From Burkholderiales bacterium (lineage in GTDB: Bacteria; Pseudomonadota; Gammaproteobacteria; Burkholderiales; Burkholderiaceae_C), in contig RXJW01000089.1 of assembly GCA_003963005.1 (NCBI GenBank), forward strand, positions 1-44,369: a stretch of 44,369 bases of DNA. The letters are read 5' to 3'. The position numbers and the translations under genes were made by a program. Shown here piece by piece: positions 1 through 8,515 of this stretch (positions are counted from its first letter, which is position 1; each line of letters opens with the position of its first letter). The notes beneath the pieces were generated by a model, which searched no databases, was not told the DNA's origin, and saw nothing but the letters and a program-made list of their open reading frames with translations.

Positions 1-709
<709 letters not shown>

Positions 710-1270
710 TCATTCGCCGGCGGTCTTGAGGGCAACGGGATGGATCTCGACGGAGGCGTCGGTCGTGGACACGTACACGCTGCCGTCCTGGATGCTGATC
801 TGCAGCTGCATGCTGCGCGCGGCCAGGCGGGCGAGCGCCTGGGACTGTTCCGCCGGAATCTGCCAGATGGCCAGGCGCGGCGCGCGGGTGAGCTTGCTCT
901 CCAGGTTGCGCCACCACACCTCGGTGCTGCTGGCGAAGCTGTAGACGCTGGTGCGCTCGCTGCGGCCGTGGGCCTTCATCAGGCGGCGGTCGTCGGGCTG
1001 GCCGAGGTCGATCCAGTGGACGATCTCGCCGGTCAGGTCGATCTGCCACAGGTCGGGTTCGTCGACGTCCGACAGGCCCTTGGTGAAATCGAGCCGGCCG
1101 CGCAGGTCATCGGCGGGCACGTTCAGCGCGAAGGCCAGCACACGGATCATCAGCCGTTCTTCGGTCTCGCTGGGGTGGCAGGCCAGGGTCAGGTTGTGGT
1201 CACCATAGACATGGCGGTCCATGTCGGCGATCTGGAGTTGGGCTTTGTAGATGGTGGCTTTGAGCGCCAT
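710..1270 (-). CDS. yaeQ: YaeQ family protein
   Basis: A 186-residue protein that matches YaeQ over its whole length by recognisable blocks: MALKATIYKAQLQIADMDR at the start, HPSETEERLMIRVLAFAL around residues 32-49, then DEPDLWQIDLTG and a central WIDLGQPDDRRLMKA. Members have a PD-(D/E)XK nuclease-like fold. The biochemical role is not established: the E. coli protein was first linked to suppression of RfaH loss. The E and D residues in ETEER, DEPDLW and GQPDDRR are the likely remnant active-site positions (inference). It reads toward argG with a 51-base gap. Upstream it diverges from the coiled-coil gene at 1373, so 1271-1372 should hold both promoters, although I see no clear consensus. 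Confidence 0.9.
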   Translation of the reverse strand: MALKATIYKAQLQIADMDRHVYGDHNLTLACHPSETEERLMIRVLAFALNVPADDLRGRLDFTKGLSDVDEPDLWQIDLTGEIVHWIDLGQPDDRRLMKAHGRSERTSVYSFASSTEVWWRNLESKLTRAPRLAIWQIPAEQSQALARLAARSMQLQISIQDGSVYVSTTDASVEIHPVALKTAGE

Positions 1271-1372
1271 GAGGGGTCACCGGAATCAGCCCGGCATTAT
1301 CGGGTCGAAGCCTCGTGGCATCATTCCGTCTTCCGTTCCTGAACCTTCGCAACCCAGCGTTGCGCGCTCGAC

Positions 1373-2038
1373 ATGAAACGCATCCTCCTTCCGCTGGCCC
1401 TGGTCGTCGCCGTCGCGGCCCAAGCCCAGGTCACCAACAACCCCAAGGCCAAGGTCGACCCGAAGAACAACAAGGTCAGCAACCCGGTGGTGGAAAAACC
1501 CAAGGTCAAGCTGATGTCACGCGACGAACTGCGCGCCTGCATCGACCAGCAGGAAGCCAATACCAAGGAAGCGGACGCCATCAAGGCCGAGCAGAACGCT
1601 TACAAGGCCAATGCGGAAAAGCTGAAGGCCGAGAAGGCAACGATCGAGGCCAGCGAGGCTGCCCTGGCCAAGCAGGTGGCCGAGGTGCGGGCCGAGAAGG
1701 AGGCCATCCTGAAGTCGCACGAAGCCCTGACGGCCGAGGCGCCCAAGCTCGACAAGGCCGAGCTGAAGGCTCGCAACGATGCCTACACCGCCCGCACCAA
1801 CGCGTTCGGCGGCATGGTCGATGCCGTCAAGGCGGCCGATGCCGAGCAGGCCGTCAAGCGCAAGGCCTTCGCCGAGAAGGTCGACGCCCTGGACGCCCAG
1901 TTCAAGGCTATCGAGGATCGCACCGAGAAGCACTTCGATGCGAACGACAAGTGGAAGGCCGAGTGCCAGAACAAGCCTTACGACGAGAACGACGAGAAGG
2001 CCATCCGCAAGGAGAAGGCGGCTGCTGCGGGCAAGTGA
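1373..2038 (+). CDS. Secreted coiled-coil protein of unknown function
   Basis: A 221-residue protein with a clear signal peptide: MKR, a hydrophobic stretch, then AAQAQ with probable cleavage near residue 19. After a Lys/Asn/Pro-rich linker (about 20-48), residues 50-205 are almost entirely Ala/Lys/Glu-rich helix with heptad character, suggesting a long periplasmic coiled coil. Two cysteines near the ends of the helical part (in LRACIDQQ and AECQNKPY) could form a disulfide. I do not recognise a named family. It resembles periplasmic hypothetical proteins common in Burkholderiales. It appears monocistronic, since a strong hairpin terminator follows at 2066-2103. Confidence 0.85.
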   Translation: MKRILLPLALVVAVAAQAQVTNNPKAKVDPKNNKVSNPVVEKPKVKLMSRDELRACIDQQEANTKEADAIKAEQNAYKANAEKLKAEKATIEASEAALAKQVAEVRAEKEAILKSHEALTAEAPKLDKAELKARNDAYTARTNAFGGMVDAVKAADAEQAVKRKAFAEKVDALDAQFKAIEDRTEKHFDANDKWKAECQNKPYDENDEKAIRKEKAAAAGK

Positions 2039-2065
2039 TCCGCGCCAGCCATTGACATCGTCAAC

Positions 2066-2103
2066 GGGCCGCACCCCAGCCGGGAGCGGCCCTTTGTTTT
2101 TTT
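2066..2103 (+). terminator. Rho-independent terminator after the coiled-coil gene
   Basis: A perfect 7-bp inverted repeat, GGGCCGC (2066-2072) and GCGGCCC (2086-2092), with a 13-base loop is followed directly by TTTGTTTTTTT. It lies 27 bases after the stop at 2038. The T-run ends only 10 bases before the ATG of prlC. Confidence 0.9.
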
Positions 2104-2113
2104 GAGCCCCCGC

Positions 2114-4153
2114 ATGACCCAACCCCTGATGCAACCCTGGACGGGCGTCCATGGCCTGCCGCCGTTCGCCGACATCCAGCCCGGGCATTTCAAGCCTGCC
2201 TTCGATGCGGCCCTGGCCGAGCACCGTGCCGAGATCGACGCCATCGCGGCGCAGGCAGAGCCGCCCAGCTTCGCCAACACCGTGGCGGCCTTCGACGGCA
2301 GCGGGCGGCAACTGGCGCGCCTGGAGCACCTGTTCTACACGCTCGCCGCGTCGGCCACGTCACCGGCCCTGCAGGCCGTGCAGCGCGAGCTGGCAGCCCC
2401 GCTTGCCGAGCATGGCAGCGCGGTCTACATGCACCACGGCCTGTTCGCCCGCATCGACGCGCTGTTCGCGCAGCGGGAGACGCTTTCCCTGAACCCCGAG
2501 CAGCGCCGCCTGCTGGAGCGGGTGCACCTGGACTTCCTGCGCGCCGGCGCGCGCCTGGCCCCCGAGGCGCGGTCGCGCTACGCTGCCGTGATGACGCGCC
2601 TGGCTGAGCTCAACACCCGCTTCGCGCAGAACGTGCTGGCCTCGGAGAACGACTACCAGCTGCGCCTCACGACCGAGGGCGAGCTGGCCGGCCTGCCGGA
2701 TTTCGTCCGCGCGGCCGCCCGCCAGGCGGCCCTTGACCGCGGGTTGACGGAGGGCGTCCACGTCATCACGCTGTCGCGCTCGCTGATCGTGCCCTTCCTG
2801 ACCTTCAGCGCCCGACGTGACCTGCGCGAGCAGGCCTGGCGCGCCTGGGTCGGCCGGGGCGATGACACCGGTGCGACCGACAACCGCGAGATCTGCCGCG
2901 AGATCCTGGCCTTGCGTGCCGAACAGGCCCGCCTGCATGGCCACACCTGCTACGCCGACTACGCGCTCGAAGACACGATGGCCCGCAGCCAGGGCGCCGT
3001 GATGGACCTGCTGGAACGCGTCTGGCACCCGGCCCTGGCCGCCCAGGCCCGCGAGCGGGAGGCGGTGCTGGGCGCGATGGCGGCTGCCGGCGCGGCGCAT
3101 CCGCTGGAAGCCTGGGATTGGCGCTTCTACGCCGAGCAGGCCCGCCGCGCCCGCTTCGACCTCGACGAAGCCGAGGTCAAGCCCTACTTCTCGCTCGACC
3201 GGATGGTGGCCGCCATGTTCGACTGCGCCAGCCGACTCTTCGGCCTGCAGTTCAAGGCCCGGCCCGACATCGCCGGCTACCACCCCGACGTGCGCGCCTA
3301 CGAGGTGTTCAACGCTGACGGCTCGCTGCGCGGCCTCTTCCTGCAGGACAACTTCGCCCGCCCCACCAAGCGCAGCGGCGCCTGGATGAACGCGCTGCGC
3401 AACCAGAGCCGCGCGCTGGCCGCCACGCCTGTCATCCTCAACAACAACAACTTCGCGCGGGGTGCTGCGGGCCAGCCGACGCTGCTGAGCTTCGACGACG
3501 TGCGTACGCTCTTCCACGAGTTCGGCCACGGCCTGCATGGGCTGCTGAGCGATGTCGAGCACGAGCGCCTGTCGGGCACGCAGGTGCTGCGCGATTTCGT
3601 GGAACTGCCGTCGCAGCTCTACGAGCACTGGATGTCTGAACCTGCGGTGCTGAAGACCTTCGCCCGCCACTGGCAGACCGACGAGCCGCTGCCCGATGCC
3701 CTGCTGGCCAAGCTGCAGGCCGCGCGCCAGTTCGGCCAGGGCTACGAGACGCTGCGCTACACCGCCAGCGCCATCGTCGACATGGCCGCGCATGCGCTGC
3801 CCGAGGCGCCGGCCGATGTGGTGGCGTTCGAGCGCGACACGCTGGCGCGCTGGCAGCTGCCGCCCGAGGTGGGCCTGAACCACCGGCTCACGCATTTCCA
3901 GCACCTGTTCAGCAGTGCGGGCTATGCGGCGGGCTACTACGTCTACCTCTGGGCCGAGGTGCTGGACTGTGATGCCTTCGATGCCTTCGTCGAGGCGGGA
4001 GACGTGTTCGACCCGACGGTGGCCGCACGCCTGCGGGACTGCATCCTGTCGGCTGGCAACAGCCGTGAGCCGGGCGAAGCCTTCCGGGCCTTCCGCGGAC
4101 GGGACCCCGTCGTCGAGCCCATGCTGAAGGACCGCGGCCTGCTGCCGGCCTGA
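2114..4153 (+). CDS. prlC: Oligopeptidase A (M3 family zinc metallopeptidase)
   Basis: A cytoplasmic peptidase that degrades short peptides, including cleaved signal peptides; 679 residues, as usual for PrlC/OpdA. The zinc motif HEFGH is at about residues 468-472, with the third ligand Glu about 25 residues later in DFVELPSQLYEHW. The N-terminus (MTQPL, then LPPF about ten residues on) lines up with E. coli PrlC (MTNPL, then LPPF), which supports the ATG at 2114. An in-frame TTG at 2102 lies inside the terminator T-run and is rejected. No Shine-Dalgarno is visible, and the previous gene's terminator ends 10 bases upstream, so the source of its transcript is unclear. It converges with aotP. 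Confidence 0.95.
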   Translation: MTQPLMQPWTGVHGLPPFADIQPGHFKPAFDAALAEHRAEIDAIAAQAEPPSFANTVAAFDGSGRQLARLEHLFYTLAASATSPALQAVQRELAAPLAEHGSAVYMHHGLFARIDALFAQRETLSLNPEQRRLLERVHLDFLRAGARLAPEARSRYAAVMTRLAELNTRFAQNVLASENDYQLRLTTEGELAGLPDFVRAAARQAALDRGLTEGVHVITLSRSLIVPFLTFSARRDLREQAWRAWVGRGDDTGATDNREICREILALRAEQARLHGHTCYADYALEDTMARSQGAVMDLLERVWHPALAAQAREREAVLGAMAAAGAAHPLEAWDWRFYAEQARRARFDLDEAEVKPYFSLDRMVAAMFDCASRLFGLQFKARPDIAGYHPDVRAYEVFNADGSLRGLFLQDNFARPTKRSGAWMNALRNQSRALAATPVILNNNNFARGAAGQPTLLSFDDVRTLFHEFGHGLHGLLSDVEHERLSGTQVLRDFVELPSQLYEHWMSEPAVLKTFARHWQTDEPLPDALLAKLQAARQFGQGYETLRYTASAIVDMAAHALPEAPADVVAFERDTLARWQLPPEVGLNHRLTHFQHLFSSAGYAAGYYVYLWAEVLDCDAFDAFVEAGDVFDPTVAARLRDCILSAGNSREPGEAFRAFRGRDPVVEPMLKDRGLLPA

Positions 4154-4176
4154 CGGTCAGCCCGGCGGCGGTGGCC

Positions 4177-4944
4177 CTACTTGAGGCCGCCGCTGAGGAA
4201 CTGCTGCAGCCGCTCGCACTGCGGGCGCAGCAGCATCTCCTTGGGGTTGCCGGCTTCCTCGACCTTGCCCTGGTGCAGGAACAGGCAGTGGTTGGACACC
4301 TCGCGGGCGAAGCCCATCTCGTGCGTGACGACGATCATCGTGCGGCCTTCGCCGGCCAGGTCGCGCATCACCTTGAGCACTTCGCCGACGAGTTCCGGGT
4401 CCAGCGCCGACGTGGGTTCGTCGAAGAGCATCACCTCCGGGTCGACCGCGAGGGCACGGGCGATGGCCACGCGCTGCTGCTCGCCCCCAGAGAGTTGCGC
4501 CGGGTAGACCTGCGCGCGGTGCGCCACGCCCACGCGGGCCAGCAGGGCCTGGGCGCGTTCGATGGCCTCGGCCCTGGGCTTGCCCAGCACGTGGATGGGG
4601 GCCTCGATCACGTTCTCCAGCACGGTCATGTGGGCCCAGAGGTTGAAGTTCTGGAACACCATGGCGAGCCGCGCGCGCCAGCGCTGGAGCTGAGGCGCGT
4701 CGGCGGCCTTCAGGCTGCCATCGCGGTCGCGCACCAGCTTCAGCGCTTCGCCGCCCAGGGCCAGTTCGCCCTCGTTGGGCTGCTCCAGCAGGTTCAGGCA
4801 GCGCAGGAAGGTGCTCTTGCCCGAGCCGGACGAGCCGATCAGCGTGACGACGTCGCCGCGCTGCGCCGACAACGAGATGCCCTTGAGCACCTCACGGTCG
4901 CCAAAGCGCTTGTGGATATTGGTGGCCTGCAGTTGCACCGTCAT
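4177..4944 (-). CDS. aotP: Arginine/ornithine-type ABC transporter ATP-binding protein
   Basis: The energising subunit of a polar amino acid importer, 255 residues. It has Walker A GSSGSGKST near residues 34-42, signature LSGGEQQRVAIARAL, Walker B VMLFDEP and the switch His in VVTHEMG, all typical of the HisP/AotP subfamily. The chosen ATG at 4944 follows the stop of the preceding 66-aa ORF by one base (TGA-C-ATG). A longer frame reaching 5025 would overlap that ORF and adds an unlike N-terminus. There is no clear ribosome site, so translational coupling is likely. It is the last gene of the aotJQMO-ORF-P operon. The argR gene that follows aotP in Pseudomonas is absent here. Confidence 0.95.
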   Translation of the reverse strand: MTVQLQATNIHKRFGDREVLKGISLSAQRGDVVTLIGSSGSGKSTFLRCLNLLEQPNEGELALGGEALKLVRDRDGSLKAADAPQLQRWRARLAMVFQNFNLWAHMTVLENVIEAPIHVLGKPRAEAIERAQALLARVGVAHRAQVYPAQLSGGEQQRVAIARALAVDPEVMLFDEPTSALDPELVGEVLKVMRDLAGEGRTMIVVTHEMGFAREVSNHCLFLHQGKVEEAGNPKEMLLRPQCERLQQFLSGGLK

Positions 4945-4945
4945 G

Positions 4946-5146
4946 TCAGTGATCCATGCCGCGTTCTCGGCACCCGCGACGCATGAAAGGGATGTCTTGC
5001 GGGCCGAGCGCCGGGCCGCTCCCAAGCCGGCCCGCGTTGGCGATGTACTCGCGGCTCAACGCCGCGAGCATCACCGTCCCCCCGGGGGACCGACCAGGCT
5101 TGCCGGCGTACAGCCGGCGCACGACGGGGCGAGGGGCTTGTTTCAT
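4946..5146 (-). CDS. Small coupled ORF (66 aa) between aotO and aotP, unknown function
   Basis: This frame begins MKQAPRPVVRRLYAG and ends CRERGMDH. It fits exactly into the gap between aotO and aotP: both junctions read TGA-C-ATG, leaving one base between stop and start on each side. A GGGGG run six bases before its ATG may act as ribosome site. The peptide is basic (many Arg), has no signal peptide or membrane span, and contains one cysteine near the end. Codon third positions are GC-rich like those of the neighbours. I recognise no family. It could be a short transporter accessory protein or simply a translated coupler that carries ribosomes to aotP. The exact packing is the main evidence that it is real. 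Confidence 0.6.
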   Translation of the reverse strand: MKQAPRPVVRRLYAGKPGRSPGGTVMLAALSREYIANAGRLGSGPALGPQDIPFMRRGCRERGMDH

Positions 5147-5147
5147 G

Positions 5148-6263
5148 TCAGGCCCCCAGCAGCTTGCCGGTGCGCAGTGCTTCGCGGCCTGCCACCTTGG
5201 CGATGCGCATGCCGGCGCTGGCGAAGCGGACGAAGTCGCGCGCGAAGAAGAGGCCATCCACCGGGCTGGTCAGCTCGGTCACTTGCGCGGTGATCGGATC
5301 GATGACGTGGGCGAGTACCTCGCCCGCCTTCACCTCAGCACCGACGTCCTTCAGGAAGGTCAGCACGCCGGCCACCGGGGCCTTGATCGGCATGCTGCCG
5401 GCCAGCGGCCGAGCGTCGCCAACGGGCTCGGGGAGTGCCGGCTTCTCACCCGCAATCAACCCGCGCCAGCGCAGGAAGTCGACGATGTGCCGGGCGTCGG
5501 CCGCGGCCAGTTCATGGGTCACGTCGGCCGCCCCCCGCAGCTCGACTGTCACCGACAGGCAGGCCTGCGGGATCGGGAAACGGTCGCCGAAGCGGGCCGC
5601 CCACTTCCACCAGACCTGCGAGCAGGCCTCGTCGAACGGGCTGTCGCCCGAGTCCTGCGCGAGCAGGGCCACCCGGGAGCGCAGGAAGCGCGCCAGCGGC
5701 TCGCAGTCGGGCCAGCAGGGCGTCTCGGTGTAGAGGTGCATCAGGGCCTGGGCGTCGCAGTGCAGGTCTAGCACGATGTCGGCATCGCAGGACAGGCCCA
5801 TCAGCGTGCGGCGCAGCGACTGCAGTTCGGTGTCAACCGGCGAGGCCAGCACGGCAGCCTTCAGCGCCTGGCGCAGCAGCGCGACATTGGCCGCCGCGTC
5901 GCCGCTCAACTGTGACTCGACCGCCTGCGCCACCGCCTCGATCTGGTCGGGGTAGTGGCGGTTGAAGTTCTCGCCCGTGGTCAGCTCGAAGCGGCCCTGG
6001 TGGCCGTGCAGCAGGAACTGCGACAGACCGACCGGGTTGGCCATCGGCACGAGGACGATCTCGCCGGTGATCTGGCCGGCCGCGTCGAGCGCGTCCAGCA
6101 GGCCGCGCAGGTGGTGGGCCACCAGCATGCCGGGCAACTCGTCGGCATGCAGGGAGGCCTGGACGTAGGCCTTGGGCCCGCCGGGCTTGCCGTAATGCAG
6201 CGACACCAGTTCGCGCTGTGTGCCGGGGGTGGGAGACAGAAGAGGGTGGCGGACAACTTGCAT
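5148..6263 (-). CDS. aotO: Succinylglutamate desuccinylase/aspartoacylase-family protein (AotO-like)
   Basis: A 371-residue zinc-dependent amidohydrolase-type protein. The zinc ligand pair is visible as HADE in QASLHADELPGML (about residues 41-44), with a later ligand candidate in DLHCDAQALMHLYTE, plus the NFNRHYPD substrate-binding segment. The C-terminal part (GVLTFLKDVGAEVKAGEVLAHV) resembles the barrel domain of the AstE/AspA family. In Pseudomonas aeruginosa a protein of nearly the same length, AotO, is encoded at this position of the arginine/ornithine transport operon. It may deacylate an amino acid derivative (inference). The ATG at 6263 is the first Met of the conserved region; frames further upstream overlap aotM. 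Confidence 0.88.
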   Translation of the reverse strand: MQVVRHPLLSPTPGTQRELVSLHYGKPGGPKAYVQASLHADELPGMLVAHHLRGLLDALDAAGQITGEIVLVPMANPVGLSQFLLHGHQGRFELTTGENFNRHYPDQIEAVAQAVESQLSGDAAANVALLRQALKAAVLASPVDTELQSLRRTLMGLSCDADIVLDLHCDAQALMHLYTETPCWPDCEPLARFLRSRVALLAQDSGDSPFDEACSQVWWKWAARFGDRFPIPQACLSVTVELRGAADVTHELAAADARHIVDFLRWRGLIAGEKPALPEPVGDARPLAGSMPIKAPVAGVLTFLKDVGAEVKAGEVLAHVIDPITAQVTELTSPVDGLFFARDFVRFASAGMRIAKVAGREALRTGKLLGA

Positions 6264-6274
6264 AGAGGCAATGG

Positions 6275-6961
6275 CTAGCGGCTCATCATCGGCTTGAGCC
6301 AACGCTGCTCGGCCCAGCGGAACAGGCCGACCAGGCTCAGCGTGAGCACGAAATAGAAGGCGCCGGCGGTGATGAAGGCCTCGAAGGGCAGGTAGTACTT
6401 GGCGTTCACCTCGCGGGCGGCGCCGGTGAGGTCCAGCAGCGTCACGACGCTGGCGAGCGAGGTGCCGTGCAGCATGAAGATCGCCTCGTTGCCGTAGGCC
6501 GGCAGCGCGCGGCGCAGGGCCGCCGGCAGCACGATGCGGCGCAACATCAGGCCGCGCGGCATGCCCAGCGCCTTGGCCGCCTCGATCTCTCCGGCGGGCA
6601 GCGCACGGATGCTGCCGGCGATGATCTCGGTCGTGTACGCCGCGGTATTCAGCGTGAACGTGAGCCAGGCGCAGAACGTGGCCGACGACAGCCAGGGCCA
6701 GGCCCAGCTCTCGCGGACCGCGTCGAACTGCGCCAGGCCGTAGTAGCACAAGAACAGCTGCACCAGCATGGGCGTGCCGCGGAAGGCGTAGGTGTAGACC
6801 CAGACCACCCGCGACGCCCAGCCCTGGGAGACCGTGCGCACCAGGGCCAGCGGCACGGCCAGCAGCAGGCCGGTGGCGAGTGAGAGCGCCAGCAGCTTCA
6901 GCGTGACGACGAGGCCCGAGAGATACAGCGGGAAGTTCTCGCCGATGGCTTCGAAGTTCAC
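6275..6961 (-). CDS. aotM: Arginine/ornithine-type ABC transporter permease
   Basis: An inner membrane permease of the HisM/AotM type, 228 residues with about five membrane segments. The coupling motif EAAKALGMPRGLMLRRIVLP, which contacts the ATPase, is present in the cytoplasmic loop. Translation starts at a GTG (6961) that overlaps the aotQ stop codon (GTGA), so the two permeases should be coupled and made in equal amount. The start VNFEAIGENFPLYLSGL matches the usual N-terminus of the family. It is followed by aotO after 11 bases. Confidence 0.94.
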   Translation of the reverse strand: MNFEAIGENFPLYLSGLVVTLKLLALSLATGLLLAVPLALVRTVSQGWASRVVWVYTYAFRGTPMLVQLFLCYYGLAQFDAVRESWAWPWLSSATFCAWLTFTLNTAAYTTEIIAGSIRALPAGEIEAAKALGMPRGLMLRRIVLPAALRRALPAYGNEAIFMLHGTSLASVVTLLDLTGAAREVNAKYYLPFEAFITAGAFYFVLTLSLVGLFRWAEQRWLKPMMSR

Positions 6962-7650
6962 AGCCGGCCCTCCCTGACCCCGATGGCCAGGCGGCGCTGG
7001 GCCCAGGCGAAGCCGAGCTCCGACACGCTCGTGAACAGCAGGTAGATGACCGCCACCGCCAGGTAGAAGCTGAAGGGCTCCCGCGTGGTGCCGGCGGCCT
7101 GCTGGCCGCGCGTCATCAGGTCCGACAGGCCGATCACCGAGACGATGGCCGTGCTCTTGATCAGCACCAGCCAGTTGTTGGAGATGGCCGGCAGCGCGTG
7201 GCGCATCATCTGCGGCAGCGTGATGCGCCACAGCACCTGGCGCGGTCTCATGCCGAAGGCCAGGCCCGCCTCGCGTTGACCCGGCGGCACGGCCAGGAAG
7301 GCGCCGCGGAAGGCCTCGGTGAGGTAGGCGCCGAAGATGAAGCCGATGGTCAGCACGCCGGCGAGGAAGGGGTCGATGTCGATGTAATCCTCGTGGCCGA
7401 GCATCGGCGCGAGCGTGTTGATGCCGAGCTGTCCCCCGTAGAACACCAGCAGCATCAGCACGAGGTCGGGCACGCCGCGGATCAGCGTCGTGTAGACGCC
7501 CGCCACCGCCTGCGCGATGCGCGAGCGCGACAGCTTGGCCAGCGCACCCGTGAGGCCGAGCAGGGCGGCGATGAGCAGGGACGACAGCGCCACGCCCAGC
7601 GTGATGGCCGCGCCTTCGAGCAGGCTGGGGAGGAATCCGTGCAGGATCAT
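6958..7650 (-). CDS. aotQ: Arginine/ornithine-type ABC transporter permease
   Basis: The second permease of the heterodimer, HisQ/AotQ type, 230 residues. Motifs include TLIRGVPDLVLMLLVFYG in the first half and the EAA-type coupling loop EAGLAFGMRPRQVLWRITLP. The start MILHGFLPSLLEGAAITL at 7650 was chosen because the 13 extra residues possible from 7689 (MPRASALAEPSLA) do not look like a transporter N-terminus. It lies 63 bases after aotJ, a gap in which a weak stem could trim the transcript so that binding protein is made in excess, though I see no strong hairpin. Confidence 0.94.
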   Translation of the reverse strand: MILHGFLPSLLEGAAITLGVALSSLLIAALLGLTGALAKLSRSRIAQAVAGVYTTLIRGVPDLVLMLLVFYGGQLGINTLAPMLGHEDYIDIDPFLAGVLTIGFIFGAYLTEAFRGAFLAVPPGQREAGLAFGMRPRQVLWRITLPQMMRHALPAISNNWLVLIKSTAIVSVIGLSDLMTRGQQAAGTTREPFSFYLAVAVIYLLFTSVSELGFAWAQRRLAIGVREGRL

Positions 7651-7713
7651 GGCAAGCGAGGGTTCAGCAAGCGCCGACGCTCGGGGCATCGACGCGGCTG
7701 GCGCCGGGTGTCA

Positions 7714-8496
7714 TCACTTGGCGCGGGGTGCGATGTCGTAGTCGAAGTACTTGTCGGCCAGCTTCTTGAAGGTGCCGTTGGCCTGCACGGCATCGATGGC
7801 GGCATTGAACTTCTTGCCGAGCGTGGCCTCGTCGGCCTTGCGCATGCCCACGCCGGTGCCCACGCCGAAGAACTTGTCGTCCAGGATCGCCGCGCCCGAG
7901 AAGGCGAAGCCCTTGCCCTCGGGCTTCTTCAGGAAGCCGAAGTCGCCCGCGGGCGAGTCCATCAGCGTGGCATCGATGCGGCCGCTCTTCAGGTCCAGGA
8001 AGACCTGGTCCTGGCTCGCGTAGCGCACGATCTCACTCTGCGTGAAGGTCTTGCTGGCATAGGCCTCGTGGGTGGTGCCGCGCTGCACGCCGATCTTCTT
8101 GCCTTTCAGGCCGGCGGCCGTCGGCTCCAGCTTGGCACCTGCCCTGGCGATCAGGCGTGCCGGGGTGTTGTAGTAGGGCTTGGAGAAGGCGATGACCTTC
8201 AGGCGCTCATCGGTGATGGAGACACTCGCGAAGATGGCATCGACCTTGCGCGACTGCAGCGCGGGAATCAGGCCGTCGAAGTCCTGCTGCACCATCGTGC
8301 ACTGGGCCTTCATCTCGGCGCAGTAGGCCTGCAGCAACTCGATCTCGAAGCCCTTGAGCTTGCCGTCCGGGCCGATCTCCGAGAAGGGCGGGTAGGCGCC
8401 TTCGACACCGATGCGCAGCTTCTTCCATTCAGGGGCCTGGGCCTGGGCGACGGACACGGCGGCCAGCAGGGCCAGGGCGAGGAGACGGGTTTTCAT
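7714..8496 (-). CDS. aotJ: Periplasmic arginine/ornithine/lysine-type binding protein
   Basis: The solute receptor of the transporter, 260 residues, with signal peptide MKTRLLALALLAAVSVAQAQA. It follows the LAO/HisJ/ArgT family: KLRIGVEGAYPPFSE, GFEIELLQAYCAEMKAQC, FDGLIPALQSRKVDAI, SVSITDERL. The two cysteines in CAEMKAQC match the conserved disulfide loop of HisJ/ArgT (CKRMQVKC). That loop and the aotO gene support cationic amino acids as ligands (inference). The ribosome site AAGGA is well placed before the ATG at 8496. It is the first transporter gene and lies only 19 bases after the hydrolase gene, so it may share a longer transcript. Confidence 0.95.
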   Translation of the reverse strand: MKTRLLALALLAAVSVAQAQAPEWKKLRIGVEGAYPPFSEIGPDGKLKGFEIELLQAYCAEMKAQCTMVQQDFDGLIPALQSRKVDAIFASVSITDERLKVIAFSKPYYNTPARLIARAGAKLEPTAAGLKGKKIGVQRGTTHEAYASKTFTQSEIVRYASQDQVFLDLKSGRIDATLMDSPAGDFGFLKKPEGKGFAFSGAAILDDKFFGVGTGVGMRKADEATLGKKFNAAIDAVQANGTFKKLADKYFDYDIAPRAK

Positions 8497-8515
8497 GAGA
8501 AGTCCTTCGTGGGGA

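Noticed and set aside
2102..2113. TTG start for prlC
   Set aside because: It lies inside the terminator T-run, and the family N-terminus begins at the ATG at 2114.
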